Source of the DNA: Acidobacteriota bacterium | GTDB taxonomy: Bacteria; Acidobacteriota; Blastocatellia; Pyrinomonadales; Pyrinomonadaceae | DNA length: 64,000 nt | Direction: 5' to 3' | NCBI GenBank assembly: GCA_019639135.1 | Contig: JAHBSL010000017.1 | Location: 53,654-117,653 of the forward strand | In this document: in pieces, positions 55,981-64,000 of the stretch | Position numbering within the stretch: the stretch's first letter is position 1 | Layout: each line of letters opens with the position of its first letter | The notes under the pieces: generated by a model | What the model was told of the DNA's origin: nothing | The model's input: the letters and a program-made list of their open reading frames with translations, nothing else | Databases searched by the model: none | Position numbers and translations under genes: made by a program

Positions 55981-56044
55981 TGAAACACCGTGAAACAAAT
56001 GAAACGCCTGAAACGCCTGAAACAACTGAAACACGTGAAACACT
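55981..56044. repeat. Seven tandem TGAAAC units in the leader
   Basis: The word TGAAAC recurs every 9 bases (first spacing 10) with variable last three bases (ACC, AAA, GCC, GCC, AAC, ACG, ACT). It lies in the long leader between the palindromic promoter and the undecapeptide-repeat gene. The remaining 490 bases of this gap show no gene. Confidence 0.8.
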
Positions 56045-56122
56045 TGGCAGACGGTCGGGGGCGGGCGCGCCTAGATGCCGTAGCCCATCATTAAGGTCTC
56101 GGCATCGGAATTTAGCTATGTT

Positions 56123-56139
56123 TGCTGAACATTTCAGCA
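56123..56139. promoter_or_regulatory. Perfect palindrome TGCTGAA-CAT-TTCAGCA
   Basis: A 7-3-7 inverted repeat about 40 bases downstream of the reverse-strand promoter at 56178-56207. It is an operator-like site or a short RNA hairpin. Confidence 0.5.
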
Positions 56140-56177
56140 TACGCGTTTCCGGTCAGGCCACAGCCCAACCTAAAACG

Positions 56178-56207
56178 AGTGTAGCACTATCACCACGATA
56201 GTGTCAA
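56178..56207 (-). promoter_or_regulatory. Promoter with a palindromic operator in its spacer
   Basis: On the reverse strand TTGACA (56202-56207) and TACACT (56178-56183) are 18 bases apart. The spacer is occupied by the perfect 7-5-7 palindrome CACTATC-ACCAC-GATAGTG (56185-56203), ideally placed for a repressor. It would drive the undecapeptide-repeat gene through a leader of about 430 bases. Confidence 0.6.
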
Positions 56208-56229
56208 TATAAATTTTTGTCGCGGGACT

Positions 56230-56472
56230 GTGTCCGCCTTGTTCTCCGGCAATCGCCGCACCGGCCCCGAAGGCTTCACCGGCCTCGAGTTCCTCGGCCT
56301 CTCCGATCCCGCCTCGCTCACCCACGACCACGAGGCCGAAGCCCAAGCCGCACTCCGCTCCGAAGCTCTCGCCGAACGCCGCCTCCGCCGCCGCATCCGA
56401 ACCTCCGCCAAAACCGCCCTCGCCGAAGGCATCCTCAACGGCTCCTTCACCCGCTACCTAAACGGCGATTAG
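56230..56472 (+). CDS. Small hypothetical protein, 80 residues
   Basis: A GTG-started frame with good codon composition: SALFSGNRRTGPEGFTGLEF, then helical Ala/Arg-rich residues to GSFTRYLNGD. No ribosome site is obvious and no family is recognised. It is directly followed by a palindromic dispersed repeat, so it may be the end of an older gene. Confidence 0.45.
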   Translation: MSALFSGNRRTGPEGFTGLEFLGLSDPASLTHDHEAEAQAALRSEALAERRLRRRIRTSAKTALAEGILNGSFTRYLNGD

Positions 56473-56483
56473 CCAAAACCGCC

Positions 56484-56548
56484 AACTCCCCTCCTGCCCG
56501 AGGAGGGGTGGCACCGCTTCGGTGACGGGGTGGTGGGAGCAGCGGGCG
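56484..56548. repeat. Palindromic dispersed repeat, fourth copy
   Basis: CTCCCCTCCTGCCCGAGGAG, then TGGCACCGCTTCGGTGACGG and GGTGGTGGGAGCAGCGGGCG. It combines the first hairpin and tail of the 7436-7490 copy with the second hairpin of the 7329-7377 copy. Confidence 0.85.
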
Positions 56549-56598
56549 GCCAGTTCGGCGATCGGTCGTATATGTCCAATAGGACACATCCGTCCTAT

Positions 56599-56630
56599 CC
56601 TTCTGTCCTTCTGTCCTTCTGTCCTTCTGC
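56599..56630. repeat. Four tandem CCTTCTGT units
   Basis: An 8-bp unit repeated four times without gaps (last unit CCTTCTGC) in the leader of the four-helix-bundle gene. Repeat number could vary by slippage. Confidence 0.8.
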
Positions 56631-56667
56631 CCTTCACCCAACGCCGATTCACGGCTATAATCCCCGC

Positions 56668-57237
56668 ATGAGCAACGGCTTCATTCCCCCACACGGCGGT
56701 TATCAGGACCTGCTGGCGTTCAAGAAATCCCGCATCGTTTACGATGCGACCGTCTTCTTTTGCGACAAGTTCATCGACCGCCGTTCCCGAACCCACGACC
56801 AGATGGTCCAGGCCGCTCGTTCCGGAAAGCAGAATATCTTGGAAGGCAGCCAGGCAAGCGGAACCTCCCGCGAGACCGAGATCAAGCTCACCAACGTCGC
56901 CCGGGCGAGCCTCGAAGAACTCCTCGAAGATTACCGCGATTTCCTCCGAACCCGCGGCCACGAACTCTGGGCAAAAGATTCCAAGCAAGCCCTCTTCGTC
57001 CGCAAACTCGGCCGCAGCAAAGATGAGTCATATGAGTCCTATAGGACCTATTTCGAAACCCGGCCGCCCGAAACCGTCGCCAACATCATCATCTGCCTGA
57101 TCCACCAGACAAACTATCTCCTCGACCAACTGATCCGCCGCCTCGAACAAGACTTCCTCGAACACGGCGGCCTAAAAGAAAATATGTTCCGTGCCCGCCT
57201 AGCCCGCCGCGACCAACAACGCCGCCACCAAAAATAA
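56668..57237 (+). CDS. Four-helix-bundle protein (23S rRNA IVS-type)
   Basis: A 189-residue helical protein: DLLAFKKSRIVYDATVFFC, DQMVQAARSGKQNILEGSQA, SLEELLEDYRDFL and IICLIHQTNYLLDQLIRRL match the four-helix-bundle family first seen in 23S rRNA intervening sequences. Here the gene is chromosomal and far from rRNA. The exact role is unknown; members form pentamers or decamers with a basic surface. The ATG at 56668 is preferred. Confidence 0.88.
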   Translation: MSNGFIPPHGGYQDLLAFKKSRIVYDATVFFCDKFIDRRSRTHDQMVQAARSGKQNILEGSQASGTSRETEIKLTNVARASLEELLEDYRDFLRTRGHELWAKDSKQALFVRKLGRSKDESYESYRTYFETRPPETVANIIICLIHQTNYLLDQLIRRLEQDFLEHGGLKENMFRARLARRDQQRRHQK

Positions 57238-57265
57238 CCCCGCATCCCCAACCAGATCCCCAAAA

Positions 57266-57315
57266 CCCATCCGCCCCATCTGTCCCATCCGTCCCATCCG
57301 CCCCATCCGTTCGCC
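57266..57315. repeat. Five tandem CCCATCCGYC units
   Basis: A 10-bp unit repeated five times with few changes directly after the four-helix-bundle gene, in the gap before the nuclease-like gene on the other strand. Confidence 0.8.
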
Positions 57316-57351
57316 GCGACCATCAACTCATTTATCGCGAGGCTTGGGGAA

Positions 57352-59121
57352 CTAGTTAATATCTTTCGAAGGCCGCCAACGCTCTAGGCCCTCAAACGCG
57401 AGGTTCTCAAGCTGAAATTTTAGACCTCCCCATTCGACCGTCGGGGAAACGTTTCTAAAATGAACTCCTTCTTTAGGTAGGTATTCAAGTGAGTTCGCAA
57501 GGTGCCACAAACGCTTTAGTCCAAGCTGATGCGGCTTCAGTAATACCCATTTCATGAGGCTCTCTGTTACAACAGGAACGGTTGGCTTTTCGACAAACCC
57601 AGAGGGTTGTCCCTCTTTCGTGAGCACAATTGATTCAAACGTGTAATCCTTTAAATCGCCATCCGGAATTCCGGTTATTACACTAATCGCAAGTAGATTC
57701 GACCTTAACCATCTTTGCGATATTCGAACCTGTTGTACACCCTTGGTTATCTCTTTGTCCATACTGACGACCGCTTTGACATCATCTGAGCCCGTAATCC
57801 ATTTTAATTCACAAACAAGGCCGAATTGCTCGCCGGGGCTAAGGATAAGAAGGTCGAGATTTCTCGGGACCCCGTCAAAAGTAAATGGAATTCTCGGAAT
57901 GCACAAGAAGCCCCGATTATTTAGTTCCTCGGTAATCTGTTGAGTCCAGAATTTTTCTTTTTCGTCCTTAAGCTTGTCGATTATATTCTGCCTGCGACGG
58001 TGAACATTCGCCCAAATATTGCGTTCGATATTGGAAATCTGGACGATCTTCGAGGAGAGGCCAACAAGACCATTGTCAAAAGTGAAAAACGGAGTAAACA
58101 TTACGTGAGGATTGGGTTTCCCAGGTCCGTACATCTTCTCGTCATAAGTTAGGTCTAGGAGGATTTTCTCAGTCGTGGAAAAGGATAAGCCACATCGACG
58201 GAAAAGGCGGGTTACCCATTCCCGATGTGTTTTCCGCATCATCCTCCAAGACAGAGTTGTTTCGGGATTCTGTCCACTGTTTTGTAGTTTTGCTCCCTCT
58301 AAAGCCACGGAATGAATTGCCTGAATTGCTTGCAATGAAATCCAGAACTTCTTCAAATCGGCTAGGGTATAGCCCCCAAGATCCCACGACGGATCCATGT
58401 GCCAATCAAGTAAACTTCGATGAGCGATTACCCTCTCCACTTCGTCGACGATCTGTGGACGAATCGAGTATTGCAGTTGTCGTTTCAATTTCAATTTTCG
58501 AATCTTTCCCCAGATTCTTTGTCGTGTAGAGGGCGTCAGCATCTCAGCCTCCTTCGCTGAGTCAGGATCAGCTCCGCCAGGAATCAACATCCTTCCCGTA
58601 ACTCGATTCTTGTCCGAAAGGGAGACAGGTGACAGTCGATAAGAATTTTCGGATACGATCTCAGCTCGAGTACGACCGCGTCGCAGAAGAGAGATTTGGG
58701 TCCAAACCTTCGCATACACACGACCCTCCTTAAACAAATTCGATGCTTCTACAAGTTCTTCATCAGTTGTTGAAAGTTCCCCGGGGACAATACTTCTGGG
58801 ACAATGTAGGTTTATCCACTGAACACAATAATCTAGTGAGTCGTAGGCCGATCGATAGGCGTTTCCGCGCTTTGCAAGGTTCAACTCAGCTCCTAGCCGA
58901 TCAATCCAATCATCAAAAATGATGAGTACACTGAACAGCGCGCTATCCCTATTTCGTTGAAGTAGCGGAAATGACTCGATTCGACGGTCAATCGTCTTAT
59001 CGAGCTCTTCAATTTCAGACTGGGAAAGATACGTCATTGAGCGTGCAGATTTAACCAAAAACGGTTCAAATAGTGGCAATAAATGCCGTGAACATGAAGG
59101 GTTCGAATCGGGAATGGACAC
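57352..59121 (-). CDS. Large protein with PD-(D/E)XK nuclease-like C-terminal domain
   Basis: Up to 589 residues (GTG at 59121; ATG at 59037 is an alternative). Residues 1-390 are helical and unrecognised. From about 395 the pattern is that of restriction-endonuclease-like folds: an N-terminal helix (EKFWTQQITEELNNRG), a strand with RNLDLLILSPGEQFG (first Asp), then LVCELKW (E-x-K) and a following helix KEITKGVQQVRISQRWL. Base composition is clearly more AT-rich than core genes. It is the last gene of a three-gene unit with YidD and a GYF/zinc-ribbon protein. Nuclease activity is inferred. Confidence 0.65.
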   Translation of the reverse strand: MSIPDSNPSCSRHLLPLFEPFLVKSARSMTYLSQSEIEELDKTIDRRIESFPLLQRNRDSALFSVLIIFDDWIDRLGAELNLAKRGNAYRSAYDSLDYCVQWINLHCPRSIVPGELSTTDEELVEASNLFKEGRVYAKVWTQISLLRRGRTRAEIVSENSYRLSPVSLSDKNRVTGRMLIPGGADPDSAKEAEMLTPSTRQRIWGKIRKLKLKRQLQYSIRPQIVDEVERVIAHRSLLDWHMDPSWDLGGYTLADLKKFWISLQAIQAIHSVALEGAKLQNSGQNPETTLSWRMMRKTHREWVTRLFRRCGLSFSTTEKILLDLTYDEKMYGPGKPNPHVMFTPFFTFDNGLVGLSSKIVQISNIERNIWANVHRRRQNIIDKLKDEKEKFWTQQITEELNNRGFLCIPRIPFTFDGVPRNLDLLILSPGEQFGLVCELKWITGSDDVKAVVSMDKEITKGVQQVRISQRWLRSNLLAISVITGIPDGDLKDYTFESIVLTKEGQPSGFVEKPTVPVVTESLMKWVLLKPHQLGLKRLWHLANSLEYLPKEGVHFRNVSPTVEWGGLKFQLENLAFEGLERWRPSKDIN

Positions 59122-59150
59122 GAACGACGACGCTTGTGTACCAATTGCTG

Positions 59151-59375
59151 TTATGGGAAATCAATGCATGAGTCTGTATTTCGGGGGACGCATCTCCTCA
59201 GCCGGCAATATGATTTACGCAATGCCTGAATGAGCCCGTAACGACGTAGAGCTAGAACAGCATACTCGGAGCACGAGGGATAAAATCTACAAATACAGTT
59301 GTACCGATTTGCAAAAGTCTGACTGAATCTCGCCTGCCAAACTTGCTTTATCAGATATATTAAGATCCCTTTCAT
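59151..59375 (-). CDS. yidD: YidD family protein (membrane protein insertion efficiency factor-like)
   Basis: A 74-residue protein with CRFYPSCSEYAVLALRRYG, then GLIQALRKSYCRLRRC, the YidD signature with its conserved Cys. YidD normally sits between rnpA and yidC and helps insertion of membrane proteins at the inner membrane. None of those genes is nearby. Here it lies two bases after the GYF-type gene and 29 before the nuclease-like gene, so it is a dedicated partner in this unit. Confidence 0.88.
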   Translation of the reverse strand: MKGILIYLIKQVWQARFSQTFANRYNCICRFYPSCSEYAVLALRRYGLIQALRKSYCRLRRCVPRNTDSCIDFP

Positions 59376-59377
59376 CT

Positions 59378-59881
59378 TCAGCTGACCGACCCCACGCCAA
59401 TTCTCTGCTCATCGTAGCTCGCCGACATGCAATCTGGACAACTTCGAAGTCGAAGAAGTTCTGCTTCAAAAGACTCCCGAGCCTGCTGGTGCTGGGCTGC
59501 TGCCCCGAGTGTCAAACCGCAAGTTCCACATCCGGCCATTCCATTCGCCGCTTGTAACAAAGCCTGATCCGAAACCTTTTTCTCGATTTCCTCCTCGCGA
59601 GATTCCAGCGAATGCCATACCTTTCCACACACACGACAAGTACGACGAAATTCCGCAGGCTCGGTCGATTTGACAGCTGAGAGAGGAGCAAGTGGTGGTA
59701 AAGTAAACAAGTCCACGAATGTATCATCAACTGATTTCCATTCAAATCTTTCGTCAGCCTTGCAAACCTTGGCGTCTCTCGAAAGCTCGCCACGGTTAAC
59801 CCTCGCGGCGATCTCAGCCTTTTCATAGGGACCGTCAACTTTCTGGAATTGATAGATCCAGAATCTCTCTTTCTTTTCCAT
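59378..59881 (-). CDS. GYF_2-like domain protein with zinc-ribbon cysteines
   Basis: A 167-residue protein. Residues 1-65 (RFWIYQFQKVDGPYEKAEIA, then GELSRDAKVCKADERFEWK) follow the GYF_2 pattern of aromatic-G-P-x-E. The rest has three Cys pairs (CRVCGKVWH, CGTCG, CPDC), likely zinc-binding. No signal peptide. First gene of the unit with yidD and the nuclease-like gene. It could be a sensor or adaptor; its function is unknown. Confidence 0.65.
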   Translation of the reverse strand: MEKKERFWIYQFQKVDGPYEKAEIAARVNRGELSRDAKVCKADERFEWKSVDDTFVDLFTLPPLAPLSAVKSTEPAEFRRTCRVCGKVWHSLESREEEIEKKVSDQALLQAANGMAGCGTCGLTLGAAAQHQQARESFEAELLRLRSCPDCMSASYDEQRIGVGSVS

Positions 59882-60016
59882 ACAGTAGTAAGTCTGGCTC
59901 AAAATTTAGTCGGAATTGTAACCGTAATTGCCCTTAAACCAAAAGACGCCTTACACACCGAACAAGCAGACTTCCAAACCATCAGCTTTCAGCACAATCC
60001 GTTCTAGAAATTGAAA

Positions 60017-60250
60017 ATGTTCCAAGAACAAGCTCGATTGGTTCATTTCGAATATCAACGGATCCTTGAAATTGAGAGTCATCAAGCGCAAGGGTTTCCG
60101 GAAGAGGTTGTAGTCTTAAAGCCTCGGGATCAGCCGGATCTTATAATAGTCTCGCGGCCGTCTCCTACCCTCCTGGATGAATTCATCGACTGGCAAGCGG
60201 AAGCGTTTGGAGAGTTTGCGGGATTGGGGACTAATCGCTGTCGGAACTAG
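60017..60250 (+). CDS. Doubtful small frame overlapping a toxin-antitoxin remnant
   Basis: A frame of 77 residues (EYQRILEIESHQAQGFPEEV, then PDLIIVSRPSPTLLDEFIDW). Its last third is the antisense of an antitoxin fragment, so the frame may be fortuitous. The first part could be a real short protein. No ribosome site or family. Confidence 0.25.
   Translation: MFQEQARLVHFEYQRILEIESHQAQGFPEEVVVLKPRDQPDLIIVSRPSPTLLDEFIDWQAEAFGEFAGLGTNRCRN
60116..60236 (-). pseudogene. Remnant of a HigA-type antitoxin gene, 3' end
   Basis: On the reverse strand the bases read SRKLSKRFRLPVDEF, nearly the C terminus of the intact antitoxin at 61126-61533 (ARKLSKRFRLPIDVF). The frame goes on for 20 codons and ends at 60116. 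The 5' part is absent; homology starts abruptly near 60236. Confidence 0.75.
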
Positions 60251-60912
60251 TTTGCGTCGTTTAACATTGGCCTCGGGGCGTTTGCTAATTCACTCTCCAA
60301 ACCTGAAAGCGTGATGGCGACGGCGGCGATGCCGATGATAACTACGGTAAGGGCGGCGACCGAGGTGAACTTTTTGCCGCTACGCGCCCGGAAAGGTACG
60401 AACGAAAAGAGCGGAAGCAGGATCAGCGAACCGATGCCGGCCACGACGGCGAAGATCAGGATCTGGGCGATCCAGGCCCCGATCTCGGCCGGTTCGCCGG
60501 TACCGCGGCCGAGCAAGACCTCGACGACGGTCGACCAGGACCAGGCGACGAGGACCGGCGAGACGAGATTGGGAAGGCCTGCGACCAGGTAAGTGAAGCC
60601 GGGCGGCGAAGAGCGAGGTTGGTCCGAAGACATTCGGACGATGTTGGTAATTAGCGCCCCAATACCGGTCAAGAGCGCAAGACCGAGCAGCACGAGCATA
60701 AAAAAATTGACCGTTGCCATTGCCCCGGCGATCGCTTCCATACCCGCGTTCTCGGCTTCCCGGAGTTGGGTAAAGATCCGGATCGTCAAAATCGCTCCGA
60801 CCAAGCCGCTAATGGACGCCAGGCCAAAGGACGTAGCGGGAATTACTCGCTCAAGGATCGAGACCTGCGAACTTTCAGGAACTTCCGGTTCAGCTTCATT
60901 AAAGATGCTCAT
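60247..60912 (-). CDS. Multi-pass membrane protein of unknown function
   Basis: A 221-residue protein (ATG at 60912) with about five hydrophobic segments: FGLASISGLVGAILTIRIF, NFFMLVLLGLALLTGIGALI, LVAGLPNLVSPVLVAWSWS, IAQILIFAVVAGIGSLILL and ALTVVIIGIAAVAITLSGL. The pattern is loosely like MotA/TolQ-type proteins, but the loop signature is absent. A strong terminator immediately upstream isolates it from the toxin-antitoxin genes. Confidence 0.6.
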   Translation of the reverse strand: MSIFNEAEPEVPESSQVSILERVIPATSFGLASISGLVGAILTIRIFTQLREAENAGMEAIAGAMATVNFFMLVLLGLALLTGIGALITNIVRMSSDQPRSSPPGFTYLVAGLPNLVSPVLVAWSWSTVVEVLLGRGTGEPAEIGAWIAQILIFAVVAGIGSLILLPLFSFVPFRARSGKKFTSVAALTVVIIGIAAVAITLSGLESELANAPRPMLNDAN

Positions 60913-60935
60913 ACTTCCACGAGATGAAAACACAA

Positions 60936-60965
60936 AAATGGCCACCGTTGCAACGATGACCATTT
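60936..60965 (-). terminator. Strong intrinsic terminator
   Basis: A 30-base palindrome centred at 60950/60951 (AAATGG and CCATTT at the ends, CGTTGCAACG at the centre) followed on the reverse strand by TTGTGTTTT. It ends transcription from the higBA side. Confidence 0.85.
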
Positions 60966-61007
60966 CCCGGCAGTCGGAATCCTTAAGAGCCCGGCTCATC
61001 TATCCCG

Positions 61008-61125
61008 CTAGCGGCTGGACAGTTTTGCGTTGATCCATTGGTTGAGCGAGATTCCTTCGCGTTCGGCCTCGAGCGAGAGGCGGCGGTGCAATTGCTGCGG
61101 CATACGAAGTCCTCCCCGGGAGCGG
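61008..61125 (-). pseudogene. Remnant of a HicB-type antitoxin, C-terminal part
   Basis: GLRMPQQLHRRLSLEAEREG, then ISLNQWINAKL, is the C-terminal ribbon-helix-helix of HicB-like antitoxins. No HicB N-terminal domain and no HicA lie upstream; the frame runs into the 3' end of the higA gene in another frame. Probably a deletion joined two toxin-antitoxin loci. Confidence 0.75.
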
Positions 61126-61533
61126 CTAGATGAATACATCGATCGGGAGGCGGAAGCGTTTGGAGAGTTTGCGGGCTTGGGCTTTGCTGATCTCGCGTTT
61201 GCCATTTAGGACCTGCGAGACGGTGCCCTGCGAACCGAAGATCTCGACCATGTCGGCCTGTTTGAGTTCGTGTTCCCGCATCAGCTCCCGCAGGGCCACC
61301 GAAGGGTTTGCCGGCGAATCCATAGGATAGCGTTGCGACTCATAGTCCTCGACGAGGACCGCCAGAAGGCGTAGCAGCCGATCCTCTTCGGGCGAAAGTG
61401 CATCCTCATCTTTACGCATTAACTGATCGATCAATGAAAGAATGCGCTCATAGTCCTCTTCCGATTCGATCGCCCCGGGCGAAACGCTGATGAGAAGTTT
61501 GTTATAAGCTTTTGGGTCGTATTGCGTTGTCAT
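61126..61533 (-). CDS. higA: Antitoxin HigA (HTH type)
   Basis: A 135-residue antitoxin. The first 75 residues are acidic and helical (SEEDYERILSLIDQLMRKDE); the XRE-type HTH covers about 80-132 (ELKQADMVEIFGSQGTVSQV, then NGKREISKAQARKLSKRF). It neutralises HigB and represses the operon. It follows higB by 21 bases on the same strand. Confidence 0.93.
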   Translation of the reverse strand: MTTQYDPKAYNKLLISVSPGAIESEEDYERILSLIDQLMRKDEDALSPEEDRLLRLLAVLVEDYESQRYPMDSPANPSVALRELMREHELKQADMVEIFGSQGTVSQVLNGKREISKAQARKLSKRFRLPIDVFI

Positions 61534-61554
61534 CTATTTACCTCCGGAACATGA

Positions 61555-61848
61555 TCAGCAATCGGCTTTCCATTTGTATTTGTCGTACTCTTTGTGGGTA
61601 AGAACGTGGCGAATAAAGACCATCTGTCGGTTAAAATGTATTCGGGCGACAACTCGGTATTTGTTACCGCCTACATTAAAAACAAAGCAGCTCCCGACAA
61701 GATCGACCGCCGGAAATGTCGATCTAAGCTCCGCAAAGTTTTGAGGATCGATGCCCGATAGCTTCTTATAGAAATTCCGTAAAACATCTTCGGCCCCGGT
61801 TTCTTCTTCCCAGAACTCGCGGAGGGCTTTGACCGATAGTATTCTCAT
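61555..61848 (-). CDS. higB: Toxin HigB (mRNA interferase)
   Basis: A 97-residue HigB_toxin protein: ILSVKALREFWEE, CFVFNVGGNKYRVVARIHF and IRHVLTHKEYDKYKW, the family signature. HigB cleaves mRNA at the ribosome. The ATG at 61848 matches the family start. The gene precedes its antitoxin, as is typical for higBA. Confidence 0.94.
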   Translation of the reverse strand: MRILSVKALREFWEEETGAEDVLRNFYKKLSGIDPQNFAELRSTFPAVDLVGSCFVFNVGGNKYRVVARIHFNRQMVFIRHVLTHKEYDKYKWKADC

Positions 61849-61895
61849 ATAGCTTGACGAACCCGGACCGATCGAACTCAAACTACCTCACCTAA

Positions 61896-61948
61896 GTTAT
61901 ATTGCGAAATGCAATATTTGTCAATGGTTATATTGCAGAATGCAATTT
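61896..61948 (-). promoter_or_regulatory. higBA promoter and two palindromic operators
   Basis: Reverse-strand TTGACA (61919-61924) and TATAAC (61896-61901) are 17 bases apart. Two 7-5-7 palindromes, ATATTGC-N5-GCAATAT at 61899-61917 and ATATTGC-N5-GCAATTT at 61930-61948, have centres 31 bases apart, three helical turns. The first covers the spacer and -10 element. Expected target of the HigA HTH. Confidence 0.85.
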
Positions 61949-61963
61949 AACTTGGTACACATG

Positions 61964-61994
61964 AAAAAGCCCCGTGATCGCTCGCGGGGCTTTC
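61964..61994 (-). terminator. Intrinsic terminator of the radical SAM gene
   Basis: AAAGCCCCG (61966-61974) pairs with CGGGGCTTT (61985-61993). On the reverse strand the stem is followed by TTTTT-like bases (complement of AAAAA at 61964-61968). Confidence 0.9.
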
Positions 61995-62037
61995 TTTATG
62001 ACCAATGGCAAGCGGGATGCTTGCGCTCCAGTCCGGG

Positions 62038-64000
<1,963 letters not shown>

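Overview
The window is about 64 kb of a moderately GC-rich bacterial chromosome with short intergenic gaps. It has no rRNA, no tRNA that I could recognise and no CRISPR array. Codon use, the many small secreted proteins of unknown function (META, DUF4097, BON and LysM proteins, an undecapeptide-repeat protein), the abundance of palindromic dispersed repeats and the gene content suggest an Acidobacteriota-type genome, probably Blastocatellia/Pyrinomonadaceae. That assignment is an inference from style, not from a marker gene. Both edges cut genes: a beta-helix protein at the left and a radical SAM protein at the right.

Layout. 0-8 kb: beta-helix protein, purC, a Fis-type regulator, a stand-alone DUF4347-like protein, a MOSC protein, and groES-groEL under a CIRCE-controlled promoter. 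8-10.4 kb: an AT-richer island holding an unusual HTH plus nucleosidase/TIR-like fusion, with structured DNA on both sides. 10.4-19.8 kb: small secreted and membrane proteins, a dienelactone hydrolase, DedA, a GHMP kinase. 19.9-24.8 kb: purS-purQ, purB, an AI-2E-type transporter. 23.8-33.5 kb: an almost complete succinylase-route lysine/DAP cluster (lysC, dapE-like, dapB, dapA, dapD, an aminotransferase, asd), interrupted by two M23 peptidases and a BRO-N antirepressor. 33.6-39.2 kb: cysteine-synthase family, SDR, and an acyl-CoA synthetase gene with translated REPIN repeats and a whole RAYT transposase inside its open frame. 39.2-42.1 kb: CHAD protein, PIN toxin-antitoxin, abortive-infection-like protein, DUF488. 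42-56 kb: secA, cell-envelope proteins, a truncated helicase, a methyltransferase, a 21-bp tandem array, an AlkA-type glycosylase, aroK, HDAC-family hydrolase. 56-62 kb: a second accessory zone with a four-helix-bundle protein, a three-gene unit (GYF/zinc-ribbon, YidD, PD-(D/E)XK-like protein), toxin-antitoxin remnants and an intact higBA with a readable operator. The last 2 kb is a radical SAM protein resembling tetraether lipid synthases.

The strongest candidates for something new are: (1) the acyl-CoA synthetase that has absorbed three REP-bearing insertions, one with a complete RAYT, without losing its frame; (2) the 656-residue HTH plus nucleosidase-like protein next to structured leader and trailer elements; (3) the GYF/YidD/nuclease-like operon; and (4) the 210-bp array of ten 21-bp units each carrying a TGTC-N4-GACA dyad. 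All function calls are by recognition of motifs; no database search was possible.
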